Of a DNA stretch of 60,027 nt, positions 25,742 through 35,414 are shown in pieces (the stretch's first letter is position 1; every line of letters starts with the position of its first letter). This DNA comes from Candidatus Manganitrophaceae bacterium. GTDB taxonomy: Bacteria; Nitrospirota; Nitrospiria; SBBL01; JAADHI01. The stretch covers positions 1 through 60,027 of the forward strand of contig JAADHI010000121.1 in NCBI GenBank assembly GCA_013151935.1, in the 5' to 3' direction. The translations under genes were made by a program, and so were the position numbers. The notes beneath the pieces were generated by a model that was not told where the DNA came from, made no database searches, and saw only the letters and a program-made list of their open reading frames with translations.

Positions 25742-27109
25742 TTATATAATTTCAAAATATCGCTCTAACTCCCACTGAGAAATATGTTTTCTAAATTCGC
25801 GTTCTTCCCACTCCCGGCTGGCGGCAAAATGATCTACAAAGGCGTCGCCAAAAGCACCTCTTGCCATATCGGAAAATTTGAGCGCCTGAGCGGCTTCCCA
25901 AAGTGTCGCTGGAAGATGCAGGTGTTTTGGAAATTTCTGATTATAGGCATTACCGGAAACCATGGTCTCGATTTCAGCTTTGTTTTCTATTCCCCAAAGC
26001 CCGGAAGCGATCACGGCTGATAAAATAATGTAGGGATTTGCATCTGCTGCGGCAACGCGATATTCCAAACGTTGCGACTGTTCACTGCCGGGAATAATGC
26101 GAATGGCACAAGTGCGATTGTCTATGCCGACACTGGCTTCCGTCGGTGCCCAGAAACCGGGGATGAGACGACGATAGCTATTGATTGTCGGTGCAATCAT
26201 CGCCATCAATTCTGGCATGCATTTTTGCTGACCCGCAACAAAGTGACACATTGTAGGACTCATCCCCGCTTTTTGTCCTTCTTCAAAAAAGAGGCTTTTG
26301 TCTTCCAAATTTTTCAGTGAAAGGTGGATGTGTCCGCTCTGACCTGCAAAATCAGGAGACCATTTTGCCATAAACGTCGCCAGCTTGCCTTGTTTTTGCA
26401 AGGCAACTTTTATGAAGGTTTTAAAAAGTGCAGCCTTGTCGGCAGAAGCCATGGCCTGGTCATAGGTCAAAGCAGCCTCTAAGACCCCCGGTCCCGTTTC
26501 TTCGTGTAAGCCTTCTAATGGGAAATCCATTGCTTCCGATAGATCCAATAGGCTCTGATAGATAGAAGATTCCACACTGTTGCGAATGATGGAATAGCCA
26601 AATTCAGCAGGACTCATGGGTTTGAGGTTTTGGTATTTTTTTTCGCGGATGCTTTGGGGTGTTTCGTTAAAAACAAAAAATTCATATTCAAATCCGGACA
26701 AAACCGCTAGACCCATGTCTTTGGCTTTATCAAGGACGCGCTGAAGGGTGGCACGGGGACAGATGGCTGCGCTGTCTCCTGAAAACTCCGCGAGAAAAAG
26801 TAGCATCTTGTCTTCAAGGGGAAGCGCACGGCAGCTTTCGGGTATGATGCGGGCCGTGGCATCGGGATAACCCGTATGCCAGCCCGTATACTTCACATTA
26901 TCATAGAGTTGGTCTGTCACATCCCAGCCCAAGACCACATCACAAAAACCGAAACCTTTGTCCAAGGCAGAAAAAAATTTATCACGCGACATATATTTGC
27001 CACGCATCACCCCGTCAATATCAAAGAGACCCACCTTCACATGTTTCAGTTTTCGCTCTTCAATAATTTGGCGGGCTTGTGCGGCATTTGAAACATCCCG
27101 TATTTGCAT
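25742..27109 (-). CDS. Glutamine synthetase family protein (gamma-glutamyl-amine ligase type)
   Basis: This 455-residue protein has the GS fold: GYPDATARIIPESCRALP, the metal-ligand Glu in FEYEFFVFN, HEETGPGVLEAAL, SGHIHLSL, NSYRRLIPGFWAPTEASVG and the R-x-E in RLEYRVAAADANPY. The N-terminal domain (VKVGLFDIDGVMRGKYMS) is of the PuuA/GlnT type, not housekeeping GlnA. Such enzymes join glutamate to amines (putrescine, isopropylamine, ethanolamine). First gene of the operon with ALDH, ADH and amidotransferase. The amine cannot be read from sequence. Confidence 0.88.
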   Translation of the reverse strand: MQIRDVSNAAQARQIIEERKLKHVKVGLFDIDGVMRGKYMSRDKFFSALDKGFGFCDVVLGWDVTDQLYDNVKYTGWHTGYPDATARIIPESCRALPLEDKMLLFLAEFSGDSAAICPRATLQRVLDKAKDMGLAVLSGFEYEFFVFNETPQSIREKKYQNLKPMSPAEFGYSIIRNSVESSIYQSLLDLSEAMDFPLEGLHEETGPGVLEAALTYDQAMASADKAALFKTFIKVALQKQGKLATFMAKWSPDFAGQSGHIHLSLKNLEDKSLFFEEGQKAGMSPTMCHFVAGQQKCMPELMAMIAPTINSYRRLIPGFWAPTEASVGIDNRTCAIRIIPGSEQSQRLEYRVAAADANPYIILSAVIASGLWGIENKAEIETMVSGNAYNQKFPKHLHLPATLWEAAQALKFSDMARGAFGDAFVDHFAASREWEEREFRKHISQWELERYFEII

Positions 27110-27214
27110 TATTTTAACTCCGGAGGGTTTTTATAAGCTTACCTTTTTGTCTGAAAATTGTATAGGGAGTTTTCTTAAACGAAGCTTAGAGCGCTTTGTT
27201 TAAGACCTCCTGTA

Positions 27215-30200
27215 TTACCTAATGTTTAAAAAGCTTGCGGAGGGATCTTCGAGTACGGGGCGGTGATAGAGATAGCCTTGCGCTTCGTCACAGCCGAGCG
27301 ATTGCAAAAACTGATGCTGCGCTTTTGTTTCAACACCACCGGCAATGACACCGATTTGAAGACTGTGTGCAAGGGTTTTGATGGCATGTATCACCCGCAC
27401 GCTCTCGTTATTTTTGGGTAGGTCTTGTACAAAAGATCGCTCGATTTTGAGACGATGAATGGGCAAACGGCTTAAATGACTGAGTGAAGAATATCCTGAG
27501 CCAAAGTCATCAATGGTGATGTGGACTCCTTTATGAGACAACTGATCTAAGACGTCGATACTGTGTGCGATCCGTTTCATGATGGCCGTTTCTGTAATCT
27601 CGAGCTCCAAGCGTTCGGCCGCTAAGCCCGTTTTTTTTAGGGCATGGAGAATCAAGTTTACGATGTCGCTGCGTTGGAATTGTACCCCGGAAATATTGAC
27701 GGCAACACGTTTTAAGGCTTGGCCTTGTTTGATCCAATTTGCCATTTGAGCGCAAGCCGTTTCGAGTATCCATTGTTCAATCTCTTGAATTAACCCTGAT
27801 TCTTCGGCAAAGGGGATAAACTTATCGGGGAAGAGAAGCCCAAATTCTGGATGGTTCCAGCGCACGAGTGCTTCCGCAGTGGTGACTTGATTTGTTTTTA
27901 GGGTGTACTGCGCTTGATAGTGTAAAACCAACTCATTTTCCCTCAAGGCCTGGGAGAGTGCTTTTTCAAAACTGAGATGTTCAAAGGTTGCCAGAGACAA
28001 AGAAGGTGTAGAAAACTGAAATTTGTTTCGGCCTGCTTTTTTTGCGCGGCTCATGGCCGTTTTTGCTGTTTCCATGAGCCCATCACCATCAGTCGCATCT
28101 TCGGGGTAAAAACTAATTCCGACACTGATATGCAGACGCATTTCATGGTCATTGATCATAAACGTTTCTTCAAAGATAGCCTTCAATTTTTTAACCAAAA
28201 AAACGACATCTTGTGCTTGACGCATCTTTTCCACGAGGATGACAAACTGGTCTCCCTCGAGACGTGCAACGGTATCCTCATCTCGCATGCTTTTTTTGAT
28301 TCGTCGGGCAACTTCTCTTAAGACCCCGTCGCCGACGGCGTATCCCAAGCGTTCGTTAATTTTTCTGAAAAAATCCAGATCAAGCAGAATGACCGCTAGT
28401 TTTTTTTCTTCGCGCTGGCCGTGTTGCAAGGCGTGTTCAAGGCGATCATTAAGCAAAATTTGATTAGGCAACTTTGTTAAAGGATCATGATGACCAAAAA
28501 AATTACGGTTTTTCTGTGAAGATTTGAGTGGAGAAACATCTGAAAAAACAGAAACATAGTTGACTATTTTCTGAGTGGGGCCGCGTAGTGTCGTGATGAT
28601 CGACCAGGTTGGAAAAAGTTCTCCATTTTTGCGTCTTTTCCAAACTTCTCCCTTCCAAAGGCCCTTATCTCGCAAGTCATGGACTTGCAGCTCATAAAAA
28701 CTTTCTGCATGTTTTCCTGACTTGAGCAGGTCTGGCTTTTTACCAAGCACCTCTTCTCGGCTATAGCCCGTAATTTCGCTATAGGCGGCGTTAATTTCAA
28801 TAATTTCATGTTTATCGTTCGTAATAGCAACAGCATCTTCGGTGTTATTCACGGCAATGAGGGATTGATGCAGTTTGGTTTCGACCTTTTTTTGATGGGT
28901 AATGTCCTGAACAATGCCAAAGGAGCGCACCGCTTTTTCGGTATCATCGTAGAAGGTTTCGCATTGTTCGTTGACGTATCTTATGGTTCCGTCGGCCAAA
29001 AGCAAACGATGTGTGATGTTGTAAGGTATTTTATTGATGACAGACTGGGTATAGGCCTGGTCTACTCTCGCGCGATCATCTGGGTGTACCAGTTTTAAGA
29101 ATCCCTCATAAGTGGCCTCCAGTTGTTTGGGCTGTAGACCAAATATTCGATAGATTTCGTCTGACCAAGTCAAACAATTGTCAACGATATCAAGATTCCA
29201 AATTCCAATATGGGCAATCCGCTGGGCCTCTGTCAGGATATAGTCACTTTTGCTCAGTTTTTTGATGGTGCGTAGGATGTAGAGTGTGTGGGGCAATTGC
29301 GCTGCAATTTCTGAAAAAAGGCTGTCTTCATCTTCAGAATATAAATGTGAGGCATTGTCGTAATGGATGCCAAAAATCCAAGGTTTTCCGATCTTTGTTT
29401 TGATCGCGGTACACATCATGGATTGTTCCCCGCTGAGATGCGGATCTTCGCGTGGCCAAGCTGTTTTGAGGTCGCACTTTAGAATTCCTTCGGACGCCAA
29501 GACTTGTTGACAGCGTGCGGGGTTGAGTGGAATGGGGGCCCTGGCATTGTTTGTAGGTAAGTGAGTTCGACTGACCATTTGTACGATTTGATAACCCTCT
29601 CCTTCGAGGTGAGTCGTTTGGATGAGCCAAGCCCGATCTGCACCAAAGCCTTCTAAAACAAGACGCAGCACTTCTTCTAAGAGGTCTTCGTTATAGCTTG
29701 CGCGCAAACAGGCTGCGGCGATACTTTTGAGGACCTTGTTCCGTGTTTCCCTTTGTTTTTGTTTAGAAATATCCCTTGTCATTCCTTCAAAAAAGAGGGG
29801 TTGTTCCTGTTTGTCGTAAACCCACATCCCATCTGTTTGAACCCACTTGCTTTTACCTGTAAGCGTTACGATCCGGTATTGCTGTGATAAGGCTATTTTT
29901 GTTTCCAGCGCATCTCGAACCTGTGTTTGCAGTATTTTCAAATCTTCTGAATGAATCAAAGAAAGATAGCCCACCTGTTTACGGATTAGTGTTGAAGATT
30001 CATGTCCTGTCAGTGAACGTCCGCCTTGACTGATAAAGAGAAGCGTTAAGGGTGTGTCATTTTGACATCTAAAAACCATGCCCGGAAAACGGTGCATCAT
30101 GGACAGCAGCTTATTTTGCTTGAGCAAGGCCGTGGTTTTTTTTTTCAAACGAAGGAGGATAAAAAGAGCGGCACAAAGAAAGACTAAACTGATGATTGAG

Positions 30201-30220
30201 GCTGAGTTCCAGAACATCAT
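27215..30220 (-). CDS. PAS/GAF sensor with degenerate GGDEF and intact EAL domains
   Basis: A 1001-residue protein. There is one N-terminal membrane helix, then PAS (about 35-155), GAF (165-320), PAS (325-450), PAS (455-570), GGDEF (about 580-740) and EAL (750-1000). The GGDEF signature is RLEGDQF, so two of five positions differ from GGDEF and cyclase activity is doubtful. The EAL domain keeps EALVRW, the Glu in LEITETAIM, DDFGSGYSSLSHL, Lys in RLKIERSFV and GVETKAQ, so it should hydrolyse c-di-GMP. No operon partner; the closest link is the c-di-GMP riboswitch at 8.4 kb. Confidence 0.92.
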   Translation of the reverse strand: MMFWNSASIISLVFLCAALFILLRLKKKTTALLKQNKLLSMMHRFPGMVFRCQNDTPLTLLFISQGGRSLTGHESSTLIRKQVGYLSLIHSEDLKILQTQVRDALETKIALSQQYRIVTLTGKSKWVQTDGMWVYDKQEQPLFFEGMTRDISKQKQRETRNKVLKSIAAACLRASYNEDLLEEVLRLVLEGFGADRAWLIQTTHLEGEGYQIVQMVSRTHLPTNNARAPIPLNPARCQQVLASEGILKCDLKTAWPREDPHLSGEQSMMCTAIKTKIGKPWIFGIHYDNASHLYSEDEDSLFSEIAAQLPHTLYILRTIKKLSKSDYILTEAQRIAHIGIWNLDIVDNCLTWSDEIYRIFGLQPKQLEATYEGFLKLVHPDDRARVDQAYTQSVINKIPYNITHRLLLADGTIRYVNEQCETFYDDTEKAVRSFGIVQDITHQKKVETKLHQSLIAVNNTEDAVAITNDKHEIIEINAAYSEITGYSREEVLGKKPDLLKSGKHAESFYELQVHDLRDKGLWKGEVWKRRKNGELFPTWSIITTLRGPTQKIVNYVSVFSDVSPLKSSQKNRNFFGHHDPLTKLPNQILLNDRLEHALQHGQREEKKLAVILLDLDFFRKINERLGYAVGDGVLREVARRIKKSMRDEDTVARLEGDQFVILVEKMRQAQDVVFLVKKLKAIFEETFMINDHEMRLHISVGISFYPEDATDGDGLMETAKTAMSRAKKAGRNKFQFSTPSLSLATFEHLSFEKALSQALRENELVLHYQAQYTLKTNQVTTAEALVRWNHPEFGLLFPDKFIPFAEESGLIQEIEQWILETACAQMANWIKQGQALKRVAVNISGVQFQRSDIVNLILHALKKTGLAAERLELEITETAIMKRIAHSIDVLDQLSHKGVHITIDDFGSGYSSLSHLSRLPIHRLKIERSFVQDLPKNNESVRVIHAIKTLAHSLQIGVIAGGVETKAQHQFLQSLGCDEAQGYLYHRPVLEDPSASFLNIR

Positions 30221-30423
30221 ACTCCCCCAAAAACAGAATCGGAGTCAAAGTCAATACCGATGAATATACACAAAAAAAATAAAAAATGCCACAATGACAG
30301 TAAAATAGGAAGGTCATCCCTCATTCCAAATCACCACCCGCGTCTGTCGTTTGCAGCTTTTGACAGAATTCGAGGATTCGATACACTTGTGAGAATGGAA
30401 ATTTTATCAAAATAGGGGGAGAG

Positions 30424-30444
30424 AGTCCCTTATTTTAGGGGACT
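30424..30444. promoter_or_regulatory. Small inverted repeat before the ferredoxin-globin gene
   Basis: agtccc and gggact arms (30424-30429, 30439-30444) lie 32 bases before the start of the fusion gene. This could be an operator or a leader hairpin. No regulator is recognised. Confidence 0.3.
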
Positions 30445-30475
30445 TAATTAGGGGTTGCTTAAAAACGGAGGTATT

Positions 30476-32074
30476 ATGAGCAAGCTTACCTTTAAGGGAA
30501 AAACCTATGTCGGCCGGGACGATGAAACCGTACTTCAGACCTTACAACGTTATGGCGTAACGACACCTTTTTCGTGCCGAGATGGGGTTTGTTATACCTG
30601 CATGTTAAAAAATGTCAGTGGCCCTCCGCCCAAGTCGTCTCAGGCGGGTTTGAGAGCGGGTTTACGCAAGTTGGACTATTTCCTGCCTTGTACCTGTATT
30701 CCAGAAATGGAGATGGAGATTGAAGCGCCGGATGATGCCGATTTGTTTTTACCCGCAACTGTTCTTAAAAAGACGCTGCTCTCCCCTGAAATTTGCCAAG
30801 TCCTGCTAAAACCCGTGACGGCCTTATATTTTCATCCGGGTCAGTTTATTCATTTGCGTCGCCCCGACGGTTTGACCCGAAGTTTTTCGCTTGCGGCCTT
30901 AGCACGTGAAGATTGGGTACTTGAAATACATGTGAAACGCATTCCCCGAGGAATAATGAGCCATTGGATTTTTGATGAATTGCAAGAAGGAGGCAGGGTG
31001 CAAATTGAAGGGCCACAGGGGCATTTTTGTTATCAAAAGGGTCGCTGGGATGCACCGATACTGCTTATCGGCACAGGCTCAGGTTTAGGCCCGCTCTTGG
31101 GTATTGTGCATGAAGCGTTAGAGCAGGGGCACACGGGCGATATTGTTATTTATCACGGCAGTCGCTCAAAAGCAGGTTTGTATGCGCGCGATTTGATTCA
31201 AAAACTCAGTCAAGATCATGCAAACTTTCACGCAGTGTCTTGTGTCTCGGGGCCGGAGGTCCCGGTAGGCTGTAAAGCGGGTCGTGCGAATGACCTTGCG
31301 TTTACAGACCACACAAATCTTGAAGGTACACTTGTTTATTTGTGTGGTCATCCTGAAATGGTCAAGACGGCTAAAAAAAATGCCCTGGGCTGTGGTGCAA
31401 ACGAGGCAGACATTCATGCCGACCCCTTCACCTATACACACGATGGGTCTGATTCACCCCATTCAGGAAAGGACTCAGTTCAAGAAAACGACGAGGCCTT
31501 AACTTATGATGAGCCTAAAGACCCTGCGCCGGACTTGGAGCTTTGGCAGGCCTTGGGGGAAGGAAAACGCTTGCAGGAAATTTTAACGGACTTTTATAGC
31601 CAAGTATATGATGACCCACAGTTGAGTCCCTTTTTTGCGGGCGTGACGCAGCAACGGCTGGCCGAAAAACAATATAATTTTTTATACCAACTCTTAACAG
31701 GAAAATCGGTTTATTTTGGTGAGCGCCCCAAAACGGCCCATCACTGGATGGTGATTTCGGAAAAGTTATTTGATCTGCGGGAAGTGATGATGTCAAATTG
31801 TCTGCGTAAACATGGTGTGCCGGAGCATTTGATTAAACGGTTACGTGCGCTGGAAGAGCGTTATCGTAAGGTCATTGTGAAATCACGTCCCTGGCCGAAA
31901 ATTATTTTTGGCGAAGAGATGCCGCTTGATGGTTATGATGAAATGGAATTAACAGTGGGTTCGCTCTGCGATAGCTGTCAGGGGGACATTCCCTCAGGCA
32001 GTGTGGTGCGATATCACCTTCGCCTTGGCACCATTTATTGTCATGCGTGTATGGGCGACGAAGCAGTGGCTTGA
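30476..32074 (+). CDS. Ferredoxin-FAD/NAD reductase-truncated globin fusion with Cys-pair tail
   Basis: A 532-residue protein whose ATG 30476 has a GGAGG site. In order: plant-type 2Fe-2S ferredoxin (CRDGVCYTC near 33-41, later LPCTC), ferredoxin-reductase FAD domain (RSFSLA near 132) and NAD domain (LLIGTGSGLGPLLG, YLCGHPEMV), an acidic linker, a truncated globin (about 355-470; FYSQVYDDPQLSPFF, proximal His in TAHHWMV), and a C-terminal CDSC...CHAC zinc-knuckle-like pair (about 505-525). This could pass electrons from NAD(P)H to heme, as in flavohemoglobin NO detoxification, but with a different layout. Function is inferred. Confidence 0.88.
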   Translation: MSKLTFKGKTYVGRDDETVLQTLQRYGVTTPFSCRDGVCYTCMLKNVSGPPPKSSQAGLRAGLRKLDYFLPCTCIPEMEMEIEAPDDADLFLPATVLKKTLLSPEICQVLLKPVTALYFHPGQFIHLRRPDGLTRSFSLAALAREDWVLEIHVKRIPRGIMSHWIFDELQEGGRVQIEGPQGHFCYQKGRWDAPILLIGTGSGLGPLLGIVHEALEQGHTGDIVIYHGSRSKAGLYARDLIQKLSQDHANFHAVSCVSGPEVPVGCKAGRANDLAFTDHTNLEGTLVYLCGHPEMVKTAKKNALGCGANEADIHADPFTYTHDGSDSPHSGKDSVQENDEALTYDEPKDPAPDLELWQALGEGKRLQEILTDFYSQVYDDPQLSPFFAGVTQQRLAEKQYNFLYQLLTGKSVYFGERPKTAHHWMVISEKLFDLREVMMSNCLRKHGVPEHLIKRLRALEERYRKVIVKSRPWPKIIFGEEMPLDGYDEMELTVGSLCDSCQGDIPSGSVVRYHLRLGTIYCHACMGDEAVA

Positions 32075-32090
32075 GGAAGTCTTGCGTTTC

Positions 32091-33116
32091 CTATTCGACA
32101 AAAGCCACAATGGAATGTAAACCTGAAGTCCCTTCAGGAAATGCCCCGGCGATGAATGAGGTCTGTGTGCGCCCGATACGGTCGGTCGCACGTACGTAAA
32201 CCCGATGATCTCCAGGGGACGCCGTTTCCCACGCATAGTGCCAGTGAACCCAGGCGTAAGGCGAGGTCGCCTTAGCATCCAGTTTCACGCGTTGCCAGGT
32301 TTTTGTATCGTCGAAAGAGATTTCTACCATGCCAATACCGTTATAGCCTGAAAAAGCGATACCGCGAAAGGTATCCCCTTTCTTGATGGTATTGTAGGGG
32401 CCGGGGGCATCAATTCTGGAGCTGACTTTGATGGTTCCCTGATCTGTCCAGCTCTTTTTCTGCCAATAGCCTTTGTAATCATAGTCCGTGAGTTCGAGTT
32501 GTGTGAGCCATTTCACATTTTTAATGCCATAGAGACCCGGTACAATTGCGCGGAGTGGGAAGCCGTGATTTTTATCGAGTGCTTCTCCATTCATTTCATA
32601 GGCCAAGAAGACATCATATTGTGTGGCGCGTTCAAAAGTGATGCTGTCGGAATAATCATCCGCGCCGTAGAGGGCGACATCAACAACAGCGGATTGCGGT
32701 TGGGCTTCTGCCAGAAGATCTTTGAGTTCGATCCCTTTCCATAGGGCGTTACTGATTAAATCGCCCGCGACCTCGTTATCGATACAGGTCAGGGTCACCA
32801 TGCGCTCAATCGCGGGTCTTTTGAGGATGTCATCGTAAGTCAGACGGAGTGGTTTTCTGACCTTGCCTGTAATTTTAAGTGACCAGGTATTGACGTCGAC
32901 TGTTTGTGGCCCGGAATATTGTACGATATAAAAATCTTCAGTCGGGGTGATAAAGGGGGTTTTTTTTGGCGGCAAGGCCAGAAAGCGCTTCATAAAAAAT
33001 GAACCGGCTTCGGCGCGTTTTGCAAAGAGCGTTGAGGTAATGCCTAGACCGGAAACCTGTAGAAATTTCCGGCGCTTTAGTTTTTCGACGTAAATCCCAG
33101 GGGTGATTTTCGGCAT
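32091..33116 (-). CDS. Tat-exported sulfite-oxidase-family molybdoenzyme
   Basis: About 341 residues. The N-terminus has a twin-arginine signal (LKRRKFLQVSGLG). The catalytic domain carries the Mo-ligand Cys in VTLTCIDNEVAG, GFPLRAIVPGLYGIKNVKWLTQLEL, and a C-terminal Mo-co dimerisation domain (GIAFSGYNGIGMVEISFDDTKTWQ, RATDRIGRTQ). The match is to periplasmic sulfite-oxidase-like oxidoreductases without heme. The substrate may be sulfite or another S- or N-oxide. Start at ATG 33116 is preferred to a TTG 14 codons upstream. It converges on the ferredoxin-globin gene. Confidence 0.9.
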   Translation of the reverse strand: MPKITPGIYVEKLKRRKFLQVSGLGITSTLFAKRAEAGSFFMKRFLALPPKKTPFITPTEDFYIVQYSGPQTVDVNTWSLKITGKVRKPLRLTYDDILKRPAIERMVTLTCIDNEVAGDLISNALWKGIELKDLLAEAQPQSAVVDVALYGADDYSDSITFERATQYDVFLAYEMNGEALDKNHGFPLRAIVPGLYGIKNVKWLTQLELTDYDYKGYWQKKSWTDQGTIKVSSRIDAPGPYNTIKKGDTFRGIAFSGYNGIGMVEISFDDTKTWQRVKLDAKATSPYAWVHWHYAWETASPGDHRVYVRATDRIGRTQTSFIAGAFPEGTSGLHSIVAFVE

Positions 33117-33239
33117 GGCCGAAATTATATCGAGACAGTCTTTACTTTTCAATAGCACAAGGCTTCCAAATCACTTCGATGCTATTTTTTTATGCTGGGT
33201 TGCCCGGACAAGCATAAAAAAAATGCTAAGATTGACTCC

Positions 33240-34844
33240 ATGATCAAGCGCCCAGACACCCCATCTCGTCTCCCGCAACAATTGAAACAAAAGATTGCGG
33301 GACTCATGATTCCGCTCTTTTCTATTCGAACGGAGCACAATCTGGGGGCTGGAGAAATTTTAGACCTCATTCCTTGTATGGATTATATGAAGACGCATCA
33401 CCTCGGTGTGTTACAAATGCTCCCGATTTATGAAACGGCTCCCGATGAAACAAGCCCCTATCAGGCTCTGAGTAGTTTTGCGATTGATCCGGCCTATCTG
33501 TCTGTTTTGGGAACAACACGCTTTCAAAATGATGATGCGGTGAGAGCCTATCTTGCTTCTGAGGATATTCAAACCCATTTGAAAGCCTTGGAGGAAAAAA
33601 AGACTGCTGATTTAAAAACCCTCCGGGCGCTAAAGTATCAATTGCTGCACTTGGTCTTTAAAACCTTTAAATCTGAAGAATGGGACAAGGAGACGGCGCA
33701 GGCTAGGATGTTGCAGGATTTTATACAAGAAAAATCGGAATGGCTTGAAGATTATGCGCTCTTTTGGCAAATCAAAGAAAATCAGAACTGGATGCCCTGG
33801 TGTGATTGGCCGGAGCGCTTAAAAAATCGAGATAAAGAATGCCTAAAACAGTTTCAGGTAGACCATGCGGAAGGGATTCTTTTTATCCAGTATGTGCAAT
33901 GGGTTCTATGGTCGCAGTGGGCAGAAGTGCGTCAACATGCAAAGACCCATAATATGAAGATAATGGGGGACTTGCCTTTTTTATTGAGTCAAGACAGTGC
34001 TGAAATCTGGCGAGCCCCACATCTTTTTCATGCAGACCTTTCGGTCGGGGCACCCCCTGACGATTTTAGTGAAACAGGGCAGGACTGGGGGCTTCCCTGC
34101 TTTAATTGGGAAGAGATGGAAAAAGAAAATCTCAATTGGTGGCGGCTTCGTATTCGAGAGGCGGCGCACTGTTATGATCTGATTCGATTGGATCATGTCG
34201 TTGGCTTTTTCAGGGTTTGGGTTATGCCTAAAACGGGTGATCCCTATTTTGAACCTTGGGCGGAAGATGCGCAGATCGTCCGTGGCAAGACTTTGCTCTC
34301 CGTTATCATCGAAGAAGCAGGGCAATGTATCCCTATTGCTGAAGATTTGGGTTGTATTCCCGATTTTGTGCGGAATATTTTAAATGAGATGCAAATCGCG
34401 GGTCTCAAAATTATGCGCTGGGAAAAGCAGGGGGAGGTCTATATTCATCCGAGGGATTATGCGCCTTTGTCCCTTGCAACGACAGGTACGCATGACACAT
34501 CGACCTTATTGGCTTGGTGGCAAGAGATGTCTCTTGAGCTACGGAGAAACTTTTTAGGTTTATTGGACGTGCTTGATGTTCATTCTCCAGAATCTGATTT
34601 TTCGGAAATATTGCAACAACGTGTACTCGACCTACTCCTGGGGAGTCCTTCGCAGCTTGTCATTTTGCCGATTCAGGATATCTTGTTGGAAGAAGATCGG
34701 ATCAATATTCCTGGAACGGTGGGGCCCCATAACTGGGGCTATCGTATGCCCATCCTGCTCTCTGGCTTAGATCAAGACCCGCGCTATTGTAAAAAAATTT
34801 CGTACTTGTCTCAGGCGATTTTACGTTCGGAACGTTCAGGGTAA
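33240..34844 (+). CDS. malQ: 4-alpha-glucanotransferase (amylomaltase)
   Basis: About 534 residues of the GH77 family. The start (GLMIPLFSIRTEHNLGAGEILDLI) is typical, the nucleophile Asp lies in LIRLDHVVGFFR (about residue 318), the acid/base Glu in PIAEDLG (about 365), and THDTSTLLAWW follows; the end is INIPGTVGPHNWGYRMP. It transfers 1,4-glucan segments in maltodextrin or glycogen metabolism. No other glycogen gene is nearby. ATG 33240 begins just before the family core; the earlier ATG 33192 would add an unusual 16-residue leader. Confidence 0.92.
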   Translation: MIKRPDTPSRLPQQLKQKIAGLMIPLFSIRTEHNLGAGEILDLIPCMDYMKTHHLGVLQMLPIYETAPDETSPYQALSSFAIDPAYLSVLGTTRFQNDDAVRAYLASEDIQTHLKALEEKKTADLKTLRALKYQLLHLVFKTFKSEEWDKETAQARMLQDFIQEKSEWLEDYALFWQIKENQNWMPWCDWPERLKNRDKECLKQFQVDHAEGILFIQYVQWVLWSQWAEVRQHAKTHNMKIMGDLPFLLSQDSAEIWRAPHLFHADLSVGAPPDDFSETGQDWGLPCFNWEEMEKENLNWWRLRIREAAHCYDLIRLDHVVGFFRVWVMPKTGDPYFEPWAEDAQIVRGKTLLSVIIEEAGQCIPIAEDLGCIPDFVRNILNEMQIAGLKIMRWEKQGEVYIHPRDYAPLSLATTGTHDTSTLLAWWQEMSLELRRNFLGLLDVLDVHSPESDFSEILQQRVLDLLLGSPSQLVILPIQDILLEEDRINIPGTVGPHNWGYRMPILLSGLDQDPRYCKKISYLSQAILRSERSG

Positions 34845-35033
34845 AGGGTTGGAAAGTGGGTCTTTTGTGGGATATCCTCCATCTATTGCGTATTACGCGC
34901 TCTATTTTGGTTTTCATCTGAGTATCAGTTATCGCTGTTCCCTCGAGTCATTGTTAAAAAATGCACATTTTTTTCTTGAAAGCGGTATGTAAAGCTTGTA
35001 CATTGCATTTTGGAATTTCAAGAGGAGTTTGTT

Positions 35034-35294
35034 TTGAAAAAAATTTTTTTAGAATTAGATGTTTCCGGGACATTAGGTGACGCCGCCTGGAATGAAACAG
35101 AAGAGCCCAAGGGTTTTATTAAGGCCGAGATTCAAAAGCCTAAAGCATCCCTTTGTGATCACAGTCAGAAAACATCCCATTTAGATGGGGAATGGCGTGA
35201 AGTCACCGTTCAAATTGACGAAACTTGTTTTGAGGACGCACTGACCTTTTATCGAGGTCTCGACCGTATTCTCGCGGTTGAAACCGAAGACTAA
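35034..35294 (+). CDS. Small hypothetical protein
   Basis: About 86 residues from TTG 35034, which has a GAGGAG site 8 bases upstream; a longer TTG frame is possible. No domain is recognised. The sequence is acidic with an N-terminal beta strand (KKIFLELDVSG), a middle KAEIQKPKASLCDH and a C-terminal REVTVQIDETCFEDALTFYRGLDRIL. It is followed by a strong terminator, which supports a real single-gene unit. Confidence 0.55.
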   Translation: MKKIFLELDVSGTLGDAAWNETEEPKGFIKAEIQKPKASLCDHSQKTSHLDGEWREVTVQIDETCFEDALTFYRGLDRILAVETED

Positions 35295-35320
35295 GTCTTC
35301 CTCCTTGGTTTGGAATATAC

Positions 35321-35355
35321 AAAAAAAGAGGCTCTCATTCAGAGCCTCTTTTTTT
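35321..35355. terminator. Rho-independent terminator between convergent genes
   Basis: A 15-bp stem (AAAAAAAGAGGCTCT and its inverse) with a cattc loop, flanked by A and T runs. It serves the small hypothetical gene and the minus-strand orn gene. Confidence 0.92.
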
Positions 35356-35414
35356 ACGCATATTTTATGTGTTGTCGCCTGAAAATCACTCCAATGCTTC
35401 CTTCCCATTCCAGA

